From positions 62,001 through 126,000 of the forward strand of contig JBAMJV010003055.1 of assembly GCA_037951105.1 (NCBI GenBank): a DNA stretch of 64,000 nt, in the 5' to 3' direction. The notes below the pieces were generated by a model. The model searched no databases and was not told the DNA's origin. It was given only the letters and a program-made list of their open reading frames with translations. Made by a program: the position numbers and the translations under genes. Position 1 is the stretch's first letter, and each line of letters opens with the position of its first letter. Below are positions 38,059 to 49,647 of this stretch, in pieces. The stretch is from Echinarachnius parma. Lineage: Eukaryota > Echinodermata > Echinoidea > Clypeasteroida > Echinarachniidae.

Positions 38059-41003
38059 GGGTGATTTCAAGTATGGTGTTTAAATCTGGTGTTAGTGTTT
38101 ATTAAACACTAAATCGGGCTTAAACACCATACTTGAAATGACTTAGTGTTAGGATGGTGTTAACGTGATGACCTCTGATTTCACCGTTGTACAAACTTCC
38201 GTTTCCGACTGGCGGTGTTTATTGATATGGCAATATACTATCAGAGATGGTGTTGAGCTAGTGTTAGTGTTTATTAAACACTAACTGCAGCCTTAACACC
38301 GTACTTGAAATGAGTTGGTGTTAGAGGTTTGACCTCGTATTTCCGGCAGTGGCACGTGGTTGCTGGTGTTTAGCGTCGTCTGCTAATCTGCCCGATAGTG
38401 TTAGTGTTGAAGAGTCTGTTCATTGATTATAAATTGAGTCGAATTTGGTATGATTGTGAAGGTAATCTTGTACTTTACAAGCCTCGAGAAATTCAGATTT
38501 AAAAAAAAAATTTAAATATTTTTAAATCGAAATTGAAAATGAGAAAAAATCACCCTCCAAACCAGGCCCAAATTCACTCCGATCTCGCCGCTTAGATCGA
38601 TGACGTGTGGCAAGGGGCGCATGCGCAATCGCCGCGGTATGATAGATCAGTTTGCGTGCAGTATTCGTTACAACAACCACCGCTTGCTCGTTTTGCAACA
38701 TCGGAAATGAAGAAACAAAAATCTAGAAAATTGCCCAATGTTAGTGTAAAAGTACATATTTTACCGTATGAGTGGTTATTTTCCCAAAATTAGAGATTTG
38801 ATTTGACAAATTGAGAGACGCAAATTGAACGTGCCTCGAAAAAAAAAATGCCCGTCAGTTGAATGATACGGAACACGCACTAGAGTTTCAGCGGCCCAGG
38901 CCCGCGAGACAGGCTGTGCTCTAGCTACCTAGCTGAGCTGCTGCGCCAACTGCCATGACTGCCTTGTAAGTAATTGCACTTTTAAAAAGCTCCGAAAAGG
39001 AACGAAAATGCAAGATTATTACGATCACACCTATTCTAGACTATCTCTTATTTTACTTACATGTTTGTAGGGCTTTTAAAACAAATACCAGAACAATTAC
39101 CTGCAAAAACAGCAAAAAAAATTGCGCTGATAATATTGCACCGTTACTCACTAACGCGAGCTGAATTGAAGCGAGCTACATACACTGCACTAGCCGCTAT
39201 ATATTGCATGCATATTTTCCACCGTATCGCGCACGGTCGAGGCTCTGCACGTATTATGCATGCCGCCAGCGAGTATGATTCAACTCGCAGACTAGGTGAT
39301 TCATTTACCTATTTTTACTTTATCAGACACATTAATGAATAAAAGAATAACTTTACAACGAATATAAATTGTTATTTTATTAGTTCAAAAAGTTTAAACC
39401 ACCATAATTGTATAGGAAATAGTTTAAACAACCACGGAATCCTCGGTATAAAGGGGTATAATTCCCGTATATTACGTGGTAGATACCGAAGCTTCCTATT
39501 GGATAACCCCTATGGTGACGTCACTACAACACACACAGCTACTGACTCCGCTCGTCGCTGGATTGGGGGTTTTGAGGCAGTGTTTAATATGATCATTTTT
39601 TTTCAATTTTTGGATGTGCTAGTAGTTGGAAAGTAATATTTTCATATTCTGTATGATTTCAACTTTCTGTAAAGATATAATTTGGCTAATATTGGTTTTT
39701 CTTTGAATAAAATCTTTGAGCATGTATACGCAAAACTCCATAGAGATAACAACTTCCATAGGGATCGAAATGAAAGTCATTTCAAGTACAGATCGAGCTG
39801 GTGTTAGTGTTACTGTTGCTAGGTGGGCATTAAAATCACAATTCTGAACTGAAATGGTGGTGTTTTTGTTTGTCTGAGCATGTAAAAAGGGTGTCAACCT
39901 AGATAATTTTTGAAGTTTTACTTAAGTGAAGATTATGAAACGCAATGCAAATCTTATTTTTTAAATTAATGTATTGATTTGAATATCTATAGTAATTTAA
40001 AGAAATAAGGTCATACAATTCATATTTTCATTATTTTATAATCAAACATTAGTTTTCACTACATAAATTCTTTAGACCATTTGGAATAATAATACAACAA
40101 AGCAAAATTTGAATAGCCAGGTTCTTCCTTATGTTTATATTGTTGTTAACATTAATTATTTTATGTATTTCTTGTCTAATTATACACCCGCCACCCCCCC
40201 CCCCCCCCCTCCCCCGAAAAAAAGTCACTAAGCACTGGGAATTGTCTGTACATCTTTGACATTTTATTACAGTGAACTTATAATTGAGTTAAAAACTGTA
40301 GTAAATTTGTTGTGAATAATGGCTAAAAAAAAAATAATAATAAAAAAAATAACCACACCGGGGACTCGAACCCACTTCTATGATTTATCTGGTTAAGTGA
40401 TACACGTGCGACAGGTCTTAACCCACTCGGCCACCAAGCACCTAGTGATCACGTGACCGATTTTAATAAAGTATATCATGTTACATACTATTGGTATTTA
40501 CTCGGAACTTGCTACCGTGCTGTCACCGGGATTTATGCCTACATCTTCGGCTATGCAAACCGTTAACGCTAGCCATATGTCTCAGCGCGCGACGGGCATT
40601 CAATTTTTAGAAGAGAGTCACGCACATTTCTTGCGAGTTTAGTTACAAATTTCACTAAAAATAGGGAATATTCACTAAAATCGTATCGACCAAGTGAATG
40701 GTTTGAATGTTTTTTTTAAATTATAGTATTCAATACATGTATGTGGTAAATCTTCATTACGGCTTGCTCTCTAATTCGTAACCATGTAAGCGTTTTCGTT
40801 ACCATTTTAAGGGTGTTCGCGTGATTTTGTCTCTGGTGTTGACAAACACTAGCGATACTGATCGATTACTACTCAAGGTCATCACGATTAAAAAGTTCGT
40901 GACCTTAGATGCTTAATCTGGAAGCTGGTGTTTAGCTCAGATTAGAGGCAGTTTTTCACCCTCAACACTAACACTAACCCCAACACCATACTTGAAATCA
41001 CCC
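38059..41003. mobile_element. 2.9-kb non-autonomous DNA transposon, same family
   Basis: Same GGGTGATTTCAAGTATGG terminus at 38059 and its inverse at 40985-41003, with AAT on both sides. The left subterminal region repeats the palindromic unit (GTGTTAGTGTTTATTAAACA with CACCATACTTGAAAT) at about 38060-38140 and 38250-38325. Inside are a piece related to the 7857-8918 element (about 38850-38960), a tRNA-like segment on the minus strand (40358-40443), a poly-C tract, and no recognisable transposase. A 3-bp target is used by Harbinger, CACTA and Academ groups; I cannot choose among them. Confidence 0.8.
40358..40443 (-). pseudogene. tRNA-Ser/Leu-like sequence
   Basis: On the minus strand, GGTGGCCGAGTGGGTTAAG is a good class II A box. 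GGGTTCGAGTCCC about 50 bases later is a good B box, with a long variable region between, then a T-rich terminator-like run. The acceptor stem (GTGCTTG against CGGTGTG) does not pair well, so I treat it as a tRNA-derived SINE head or pseudogene, not a working tRNA. It lies inside the 2.9-kb element. Confidence 0.6.
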
Positions 41004-41093
41004 AATGTATGGGTGGGTGTTGTGCGGCCTTGATTGGTAAATGATTATTATCTGAAAATTGTACATCACATACAGGAAGCCTCTGACATATAC

Positions 41094-41433
41094 CAAGGCT
41101 CGAGACTCGCACTGGCCCGCTGGCCCGGGGCCAGTGAAATTGCACTTGGGGCCAGCAAAATGTATAAAAGTCATATTTTGGTGGCCCGATCGGGCAAGCA
41201 GATTTTCAACCCGACATTGACAGAATTAAAAAATCTTGTTTTCTTTTATGTCGTGCTTCATCTGTAATCACAGGTTTGATTAGGAAAGAGTGATATTTTG
41301 AAGAGTAAAAAGCTTACTCGTGAAATACAATTTTGGGACCAGTAAATTTTCTTTCGGGCCACCAGAATAGGGGAAGAAACTATTTCACTGACCCGACCGG
41401 GCCACTGACTAAAAATGTGAGTGTGGAGCCCTG
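41094..41433 (+). mobile_element. hAT-like MITE family B copy
   Basis: CAAGGCTCGAGACTCGCAC to AGTGTGGAGCCCTG, 340 bp, with internal GGCCCGATCGGGCAAGC. Short TATAC matches flank it. It lies between the 2.9-kb element and the duplicated empty site. Confidence 0.75.
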
Positions 41434-41467
41434 CCTATACTATAGTATTGGATGGTATACAAATCTT

Positions 41468-41557
41468 ATTTAATAGCAAAATACTGACTTAATGCCCTTC
41501 TCACTCTCACCCCAACCACTAGGACTAGGATCTATGGGTGTTGTGCGGCCTTGATTG
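41468..41557. repeat. Duplicate of the sequence flanking the 37948-41003 elements
   Basis: AGCAAAATACTGACTTAATG, CCCTTCTCACTCT, GACTAGGATCTA and TGGGTGTTGTGCGGCCTTGA match the left flank (37885-37944) and right flank (41010-41037) of the paired AAT-flanked elements, joined without them. Confidence 0.85.
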
Positions 41558-42836
41558 GGGTCAGACCAGCTTGGGGTCAGGGAGGGTGGGGGTCACGCTG
41601 GGGTCGCGCCCCTCTGGGGATGCCAAATTAGGAACCACCTGGCAACATTCCTGTCTGATGAGCTCAGAGCTCAATTAAAACATACTCCCCCTTTCACATT
41701 ATAACTGAACATGGACAGAAATTTGTTTTCGATATGTTGAGGTTTAAATTATTTTCTGGCTGGTAATGCAGTTACATTCATGAATATAATAAAAAAACAT
41801 TATGAACTAGAAATGTCAATATTCCTGTCAAATAATCTTAAGCTCAGAGCTCAATTAAAACATACTCCCTCTTTCACATCATAACTGAATAATGAAGTCC
41901 TGCAACATTTCTGGAAAGAGTTTTATGAGGAGACATTTGAACAATACCAGAACAATTGAAACTGGCTAAAAACCAAGCATGCGAATGGATATTATTTGTT
42001 CATTTGGTTTTATTGATTTATTCCTGCATTTTCAATACAAGACATAATCCTGATATATGAAATTAACAAATATTTCTTCATATACTGTAGTACAAATACT
42101 ACAAAATTATGTACATCAAATAAGATGCATACAAAAAAAAAGTACAAATTCAAGGAAAAGAGGCAAAGTATAAAATGCAGGAGCCCGTGAGCAGCGAGCT
42201 TGAAATGGAATGGTGGTATCAAGTATCACCGAGATCAGAAATATATCCCTCATTGGTCACAAAGAAGGATGGAGAATTTGAAACCTGCATTGGACATTTT
42301 CAAACCACATTGATAATGATCTGTCCAATTATCAGCCTGTAATATGAAAAGGGGACATGACAGCCAAGGGATACCAGACACTTTGAATCACCTTGGGTCA
42401 AGGGTCGGGTCAAGGGTCAAAGGTTACAATTCCTCTGCAACCTGATCTGCACTGTACACTGAATGACTGAATACTAGCACAGGTGAAAGTTACATCTGAC
42501 TTCAGAGATGAGGAATTTGTATGTGATATTATGATGTTCAAACGGACTGATTTTTAGGGGGGGGGGGGGTTCTGTTCGTTTGTTTTAACTGCATGTATTT
42601 CCAATTAAACAATGAATCCAATAAGTTCCAAAAGATCTGCACATTTGTTTTACCATTTGTTTGTAAGAAAAAATGCAAAAGAGTGAGCTATAGGTTAACC
42701 GATAACCGCCAGTTTTTTCGCGACAGGTTAATGTTTTTGGAAATATCCAAAGTACTACAGCTCTACACATTATTTCTTATCTGATGCAACTTGGGTCAGC
42801 TAACCTACATTTGTAAGTCAAGATCAGTATTGATCG

Positions 42837-42936
42837 AAAATGAGCAAAGAAAAATAGGCTTCGCCAGGAATTGAACCCGAGAACTTTGGATTGCTAGACC
42901 GGTGCTCAAGCTCAACCCATCGAGTCACAAAGACTC
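42837..42936 (-). mobile_element. tRNA-derived SINE copy
   Basis: Minus strand: A box-like TGACTCGATGGGTTGAGC, B box GGGTTCAATTCC, then GGCGAAGCCTATTTTTC and TTGCTCATTTT. Compared with the next copy it carries a small insertion (GAGCTTGAGC). Confidence 0.75.
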
Positions 42937-43130
42937 TTGAATGGGGGACGTTCCCATGAAACCCTTTTCATTGCTCGATTAGTCAGAAGCTATATAAACG
43001 GGGCACTAACCCAAGGATAATTAAATCAACTTTTCTAGTGAAAGTGCGCTGGATCATACAAAGTGATGCAGCTTTTTATCAATTAAATTCAAACATAGAG
43101 GAAACTGACAAGAAATATTTTGAATGATTA

Positions 43131-43224
43131 AAAATGAGCAAAGAAAAATAGGCTTCGCCAGGAATCGAACCCGAGACCTCCGGATTGCTAGACCGGTGCT
43201 CAACCCATCGAGCCACGAAGACTC
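43131..43224 (-). mobile_element. tRNA-derived SINE copy
   Basis: Minus strand: GTGGCTCGATGGGTTGAGC, ACCGGTCTAGCAATCCGG and GGGTTCGATTCCTGGCGAAG, then TATTTTTCTTTGCTCATTTT. Its A and B boxes match the tRNA consensus better than those of the copy about 290 bp away. A short related piece lies at about 33259-33288. Confidence 0.78.
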
Positions 43225-44142
43225 AAGATTGGTATTGGCGACTTCTGTGGTTGACAAAAAAAATTATTTGAAAAGTGAAGTCAAATCAGACACAGCATGA
43301 TATAAAATGTCGAAATTCATAAAAAGATTTAATTTGGCAAACGTTATGATGAAATGACTGTCACTTATTGCTTGTCTGACGGGACTTGTGTTAGCTAACT
43401 TCAGTTTGACAAAGATTCATTCAAAACTGGTTGGTGACTTTTAAACAGACTTATATGGTTAATGAACTTGTACATTTATACATAATGGTGGGAGTCGTCT
43501 TCATATTTAGAAAAATATATAAATCAAATCAGACACAGCAAGATATAAACAGTTGAAATTCATAACAAAAAATTAACTTGGCAAATATTTTGATGAAATG
43601 ACTGTCACTTATCACTTCGTCCGGTGAGAGTGATATGGGCATAAGTCAGTTTGGGGCTAAATTGAGTTATGCATACCATCTTCTAGATGTACCTCTATGT
43701 GATGCCAACTTTTCTGATAATAATTATTACTAATTTTCGAAATATTTACAAGAAACCAAAGAGAGCTACGTACATTCAGTTTCAACAGGACCACAAAACT
43801 TTCAACGTGATTATCTCTGAAGTACAAAAAATTGACTTAGCGCCCTTATCGTTCTCAACTTGTTCACAACTTGTCTGATGCAAACTTGTGTCCGCTAACA
43901 ATCAGTTTGACGAGGCATCATTGAGACTGATAGATGGAAACGTGACTTGAAAAGTAGATAGTAATGTCCATGAAGGTGGGAATCGTCGTTATCATAACTC
44001 CAGTCAAATCAAACACAGCAAGGTAGAAACAGGTGCCTCACTGAGATAAATTATGAGAGAAATGTGGATTTCATATCACTATCATATCAGTAGTACTTCT
44101 CTATTTCTGATCCCTACGTGACACACTGAAGTGAAGACAGTA

Positions 44143-44375
44143 CCGTAAACCGGGGTGACTTTGACACCCGGGGTGACTTTGGCCACTTTTTGAGATGAAT
44201 GTATTTTCATCAAGCATCACTTTTCAGAACAAATTTCTTATTGTTTCTAATGTAGTCCTATAGGATAATGTTTAGAATAAAAAATTAGTTCTGAAGAGTG
44301 AGACCTGATGAAAATACATCCTTCTAAAAAAGTGGCAAAAGTCACCCCGGGTGCCAAAGTCACCCCGGTTTACGG
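44143..44375. mobile_element. TA-target MITE with CCGTAAACCGGGGTGAC ends
   Basis: CCGTAAACCGGGGTGACTTT at the left and the exact inverse at the right, TA on both sides, 233 bp. The subterminal parts repeat CACCCGGGGTGAC. A Tc1/mariner-type mover is expected from the TA target. Confidence 0.85.
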
Positions 44376-44632
44376 TATGTAAAATAAAGACAGGCTCACA
44401 GAGTAAATGCAATATCATTCAAATGAAGTCTCAGTAACCAAAGACTTTTTTGTTCTGTACCACAAAGTTCACATGTTATTTGTATACCTATTTTTTTGAG
44501 ATGTCTCTTGAGTAATTGAAAAAAATAGATGGATGGCCTTGTTCACATCATTACTCAAAGTCACGTTTTTACATTTCTTAAAGGGGTGAATTTAAACAAA
44601 TTATGAAATTACGGATTGCAGGGCAGCAGGAC

Positions 44633-44907
44633 CAGCGAAAAAAATACACGGGGGCGGGCGAATTCGCCCCTGAAATGCCCAAAAGAGCCCCCGAAAAAAG
44701 AAAAAGATTTTTGGGATTTTTTGGGGGGATTTTCTGTTTGGATCATGATCAAATGCTTATAAGATGATCACTTACAGCATTAGAGCTTAATAGTAGCCCC
44801 TGAAATTTGAAAAAGAGCCCGGAAATTTGTAGCCCCCGAGATGATAAAAGTAGCCCCCGAAAGTTGGAAAAGTAGCCCCCGAAATAAAAATATTTAAATT
44901 TTTGCTG
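44633..44907 (+). mobile_element. Family C copy, 275 bp
   Basis: CAGCGAAAAA to TTTTTGCTG, flanked by the perfect 8-bp repeat AGCAGGAC (44625-44632, 44908-44915). The body holds AGCCCC(C/T)(G/T)AAA-type motifs, several of them as GTAGCCCCCGA units near the right end. Confidence 0.87.
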
Positions 44908-45152
44908 AGCAGGACTAACAGTAAATTTCCTTCCTAGAGTGCCTGTCAGGCAACTATCATTTTGTATAACTTTTTTCCATTTTAGACTTAGAGGCCTGAA
45001 ACCAAACTTGGGTGGCCTAAAACAAAGAGAAAAACATGTTATTAAACAAAAATGTCTATACTCGGCTACATTTTGTAAATTGACTACAAAATATGGTTAT
45101 TTCACATAAAAGTGAGATTATGGTAATTTATAACCAAAATACACATACAAGT

Positions 45153-45484
45153 TTACAATTACTGTGGCACTATAGGTGAATAAAATGTCAGCTATAAAGT
45201 TAAACAAGCACAAACCCACAGATTTGAATGAGATGGTGGTTACAGAATCCTTCTTTACAATGTAGGTAGTTTCGAAACTTCAACTTGACTTGGTAAAGGC
45301 GGGCATACATCCTGAATACGTGTACAAGTTTACAATTACCGCAACAAAGGCGAATAAAATTTCAGCTATAAAGTTAAACAAGCACCAGTTTTGAATGAGA
45401 TGTTGGTCACAGAATCCTCCTTTACAATTTAAGTTGGTAGTTTCGAAACTTCAACTTGACATGGAATGATGGTGAAGGCGGGCC
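45153..45484. repeat. Tandem duplication of about 170 bp
   Basis: Two copies running from GTTTACAATTAC through CAGCTATAAAGTTAAACAAG and GTAGTTTCGAAACTTCAACT to GGCGGGC; about 85% alike by eye. Confidence 0.85.
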
Positions 45485-45915
45485 TATTAATAGCGTGTCA
45501 TATCATGGCAAGAGGTTAAAAGGCCCCAGGTAACGAGCATGCAATTCGATCCCTAAGTCCCGAAGATACCCCGTGGAATCGAGCCACTACCCAAGAAATA
45601 ATAAACATTCCATAACTATGACAGAATCTCTCCCAGTATAATCACCCCATATCCACTGACAGTGGAGTGGGGTTGGCTCGATTCCCTGTCATAACTTTCA
45701 TCACAGTTCATGAAAAATATCCCAAACCATATCTTCTTCTTTTAAGAAGAAGAAAAAAAGTTCCTCTGGGATCATGGACTTGACTTTCCAAATCAGAATG
45801 GGGTCCTCAGTTGGGTTCTACATGTATTTCATTATTAAAATGCAAGTCCATGTATTGGACCAAGTCTTCTCACTGAACATTCCAAAAGTCTTCCTTCAAT
45901 CACTGTTACTGTTAA

Positions 45916-46460
45916 AGGGATAGTATAGTTTTGGTTTAGCGGGCGCTTCAAGAAATAATTAATTTGTGATGTAATGAAAAACTAAGTGTAATACTTGGAA
46001 GAGCACATGATTTTAAATATAAAACAAAACATTATTTGATCAAAAATGGTTGAGAACCAGCTAAAATATCAATAATATTATCCAATTGGATTATTTGGAA
46101 TAAATATGGGACCCACATTTATTTGATGATTTAAAAAAATAATATCATGCCTACACTTTTTCAAAAATTTACCAGAGGTTTTTAAAAAGTTGTTGCTGAT
46201 CTCTCTATTGAATTATTATTTTAACAAAATATCACATTCACAATTTTTAATGAAAAAAGGTTGAAAACAATGTTATAAGAGAGCGGCCTCTTGTGTTTTA
46301 ATGGCTGCTTTTTGAATGATAACAGGCTTTTGACTTAAAGCCGTTTGTAAGTGATTTATACAATTCAAGCATCACTAAATTATAACTGTTAGTTTTGTAT
46401 AACTTTTATAAGTTTAAGACACTAAAGTTCTGTTTTCAAGACCAAAACTGTACTATCCCT
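45916..46460 (+). mobile_element. TTAA-target MITE family D copy
   Basis: 545 bp from AGGGATAGTATAGTTTTGG to the near-inverse CCAAAACTGTACTATCCCT, with TTAA directly outside both ends. The middle contains TGATCAAAAATGGTTGAG and a run of AT-rich sequence shared with the other copies. Kolobok or piggyBac mobilisation is the family expectation. Confidence 0.87.
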
Positions 46461-46669
46461 TTAAAATCAAGATTCTTCAATCATGATTCACTCCTTTCAT
46501 TCAATTTTGCATGTTACAAAACAAATTTCTGAAAGAACAATAGCATTCATTTGAACTTGAACTTGAAAGTACGCCTTTCAATCTTGTGTCATATTATAAT
46601 CAAGGTGAAAGAAACGTAACATTGGTCTGATAGAAGGTCAAATTATATAAGTCATTTCAAACCTAGCTT

Positions 46670-46805
46670 AGTGGCAACCCATCTAGATACTGTAGCAGCC
46701 AACCTGTCTATAGTGGCCACCATAAGTGATTCCCTAAAGATAGAAAATATTGGTGTAACACCTGTCTACAGAGGCCAGCTGTTTACAGTGGCCACTTTTC
46801 TTTAT
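46670..46805. mobile_element. Fragment of the CAGTCAAACCTG family
   Basis: Carries CAACCTGTCTATAGTGGCCAC and CACCTGTCTACAGAGGCCAG-like units but lacks clean termini. The open frame beginning at 46671 is a by-product of this repeat. Confidence 0.6.
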
Positions 46806-49620
46806 TCCCTTTATGTGGTCACTGTACGCATGTTTCAATGTATTACGAGACGGAATGTTCCTAGTGTATCTTGTAAACAAAACATAATAATCTGCTGTCG
46901 TAGTTACACTTACAGATCGAGTGAGAAAAAGCAAATTGCATACTCCCACCAGAGAGATGGGAGGATACTCTGCTCACACACAGTCATGTATTGTAGGCAC
47001 TTCATACATTACACAGTAGAGATAATATGCACTATGCAGTAAACATCCACGGGTACACCCACAAATCTACCGAAACCCATGAATACCACCCCCTGTCTCA
47101 AAACGGCCCACCAAAAACTCCATGAAAGGACTTGTTTGTTGTATATATGAATCCAAAACTAGAAGGCCTACTTTGAGGGAAAAAACTTTGGCAGGGAAAT
47201 TCTTTGCAGGCTATTTTTGTTGCATTTCTGGGCAATTTTGTTTTTGTTGCATTTCTGGGCAATTTTTTTTTTGTTGCCCTGAAATGTATTTCTAGCCTTC
47301 TACTGTAGTTCAAGCCCTCCGGGCACTGAAAATAAGATGACTCATTGGTAAATATATACCAGATATTGTTGACTTTGGAACATTGTGGAACATACCCTGG
47401 AGGCATCCATATATATACATTTATAGTGCTAATTTCACAAAGGATTCTAAAAAATTGATACCGCAATTTGTTATCAAATTTCAAACATTCATCAAAATAG
47501 AAAAGGCACAATTACAGATCTTTAACCCAAATAACTTCACAATCTAGAATAAGATACTTTGAATGATATTCACACTTAAAACCACTCTTACGGTATGTTT
47601 CTGGTCAATTTCATCTCAAGTTGGGCAATATAGTAAGCAGTGATTAAGAGATTGATAAAATGCATTGTGGGCTGTGGCCATGGGTATTTTAGATAGATAT
47701 AATTCATTTGGTCTGCAAACATACAAATGTTGTAAAGAAATGTGTCATCCATTGGCAAATGGCAAGAGTGTACATCTTTACAATAATAACAATTTCTATA
47801 AACATTTTTTTTTTTTTTTTACTTGTAGGCATGATCACTACAAGTAAAATGTTTTGTAAATGTTTATATAGAAATTGTTATAATTGTATATATATTATAA
47901 TTAAAATGTTTAATTTAATTGATGAAATTTAGCAAATTGATCGCCCAACCTGTTTTGTCCAGAGCTGGATAGATGCAACAAAAACTAAAATGTATGTAAC
48001 CTGGCAAGAAAATACAACTCGGTGGAGTCGGTGTGAAATAACAGTTCTAAAAATGCTCAAATAAAAAACAATGCATTCTCTTTACAATAAAAAACAATAA
48101 CTCAAGCTTATACAAATTTTAACAATTCCTTAATCCATAACACCAATTTCAATACATGATTTATTACAGAAATAACAAAACCACATAAATCTACAATTTT
48201 AAGTATTTTCAATGTTCCCTAGAAATTTGTTATAAGAATCATCTATACATACATGTACACTGTCAAGTAGGGTGATAGACCTAAACGTACATTGTACATA
48301 TAATACATGTAATGTAAGAAAGAGTTACAAAACAGTAATGAGAAAGGAGGTCAATAAGAGACGAGTGTGTGAGCTACATGTACATGTACTCTGTGAAAAA
48401 AGTGCCCCCCTCCTTTTCCCCTACCCTCTACCCCACCCATCCACCCCACTCTTACCTCAACCCCAGTTCTCAAACAAGCTCTTGAGTCTTGTATGGACAA
48501 GGGATCATCAATACATCCCCAAAGAACCCAAAGAATGCATCCTTCACCCACACTCAAACCCATTCACCCATTCACCCATTTCAGGGGAACTTTGTATTGA
48601 AGAAGAAAGAGAGGGGGCATTATCTATCTACCATTTCATTTTCACCATATATTCAGGGGAAACCCTAATAAATTGCTTCTGATTAGTAAGGGGGGGAAAG
48701 GGGAAGGAGCAGTTGTTTAACCATTTCAGTGCAATATTATAAGACTATTCCACCAATCGAACATATATTTCAGGGGAAACGGTCATAGATTGCTTCTGAC
48801 CAGTGAACAAAATTAAGAGAATGTAGCATTTCAGTACAATAAGTATATCCCTCGACACTGCATGTACTAATGGAAATGCACTAATGAATGATCCAAAATA
48901 TCTTGTTCTTGCTTGGTGCTTGATAGGTTAAAAGGGAGAAGGCTAGTATGTATCTAGGAGATGCATGCAAGTACTTTCAGATTGTCAACATTCGCCTTTA
49001 AAATATTTTCATAGTGACTGTGGCTTGTTTGAAATTATATTATTATTATGCTTCTGGTTAATCTGCCTCATTCAAAGTCCAATCCTAAATATTCTTGCAG
49101 ATAATGAATTTAGAAGTAAAATTAAAAAAACTGACATTTAAATGAAAATATTATATATGTTTTCCTTTGTTTAGTACTTGGAGGGCTAAATGAGGGGGGG
49201 GGGGAGGCTAAGAGATAGAAGTACAGGAGGGCAACCCTCTCAAAACCAGGCATAGTGTATAAACTATATTGCCTTCCCCTTTGTGTGGCACTTCCAGTTC
49301 GGAAGCTAAGGGGGGAACTGGGGGGCAGGGGTAGTACAAGAGGAGGAAATCCTCTATCCCATTCAGGCTATTCATACACAAATTTGTGGTCAAAAACTGC
49401 AGCTCATCAATTATTCTTTATGCAGAGTGCAGTGTACTGGCAATATCTAGTGGTAGATACAGTGTAGGTGGAGATAGTAAATTCTACATTGGCATCAATA
49501 GTCAATACAATGTACGAGCATGCAGTTTGTAGTGGTAGATAGATAGTAAAATACTGCAGTGAATCTACAATCTACAAATTACACTGGCCTCAATGTGATG
49601 TATGTGTGTGTGGTTTTAGC

Positions 49621-49647
49621 TGGGGGGGGGGGGGGGGGGGGGGGGGG
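49621..49647. repeat. Poly-G tract, about 26 bases
   Basis: Longest of many G or C homopolymers here. Others are at about 683, 11145, 15930, 23196, 27740, 30199, 40195, 42557, 49195, 49722, 59714, 60103 and 63299. Confidence 0.95.

Noticed and set aside
39061-39342. 93-codon frame inside the 2.9-kb element
   Set aside because: Shows no transposase motif such as a DDE pattern or zinc finger; probably chance.
43131-43224. Functional tRNA gene on the minus strand
   Set aside because: Promoter boxes are tRNA-like but the flanks and a second copy nearby identify a SINE.
47098-47511. 137-codon frame on the minus strand
   Set aside because: The longest frame in the window, but includes a low-complexity duplicated KLPRNATK segment and no recognisable domain.
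48272-48682. 136-codon frame on the plus strand
   Set aside because: Low-complexity Pro/His/Thr composition from a C-rich tract; the opposite strand is also open, and no domain is seen.
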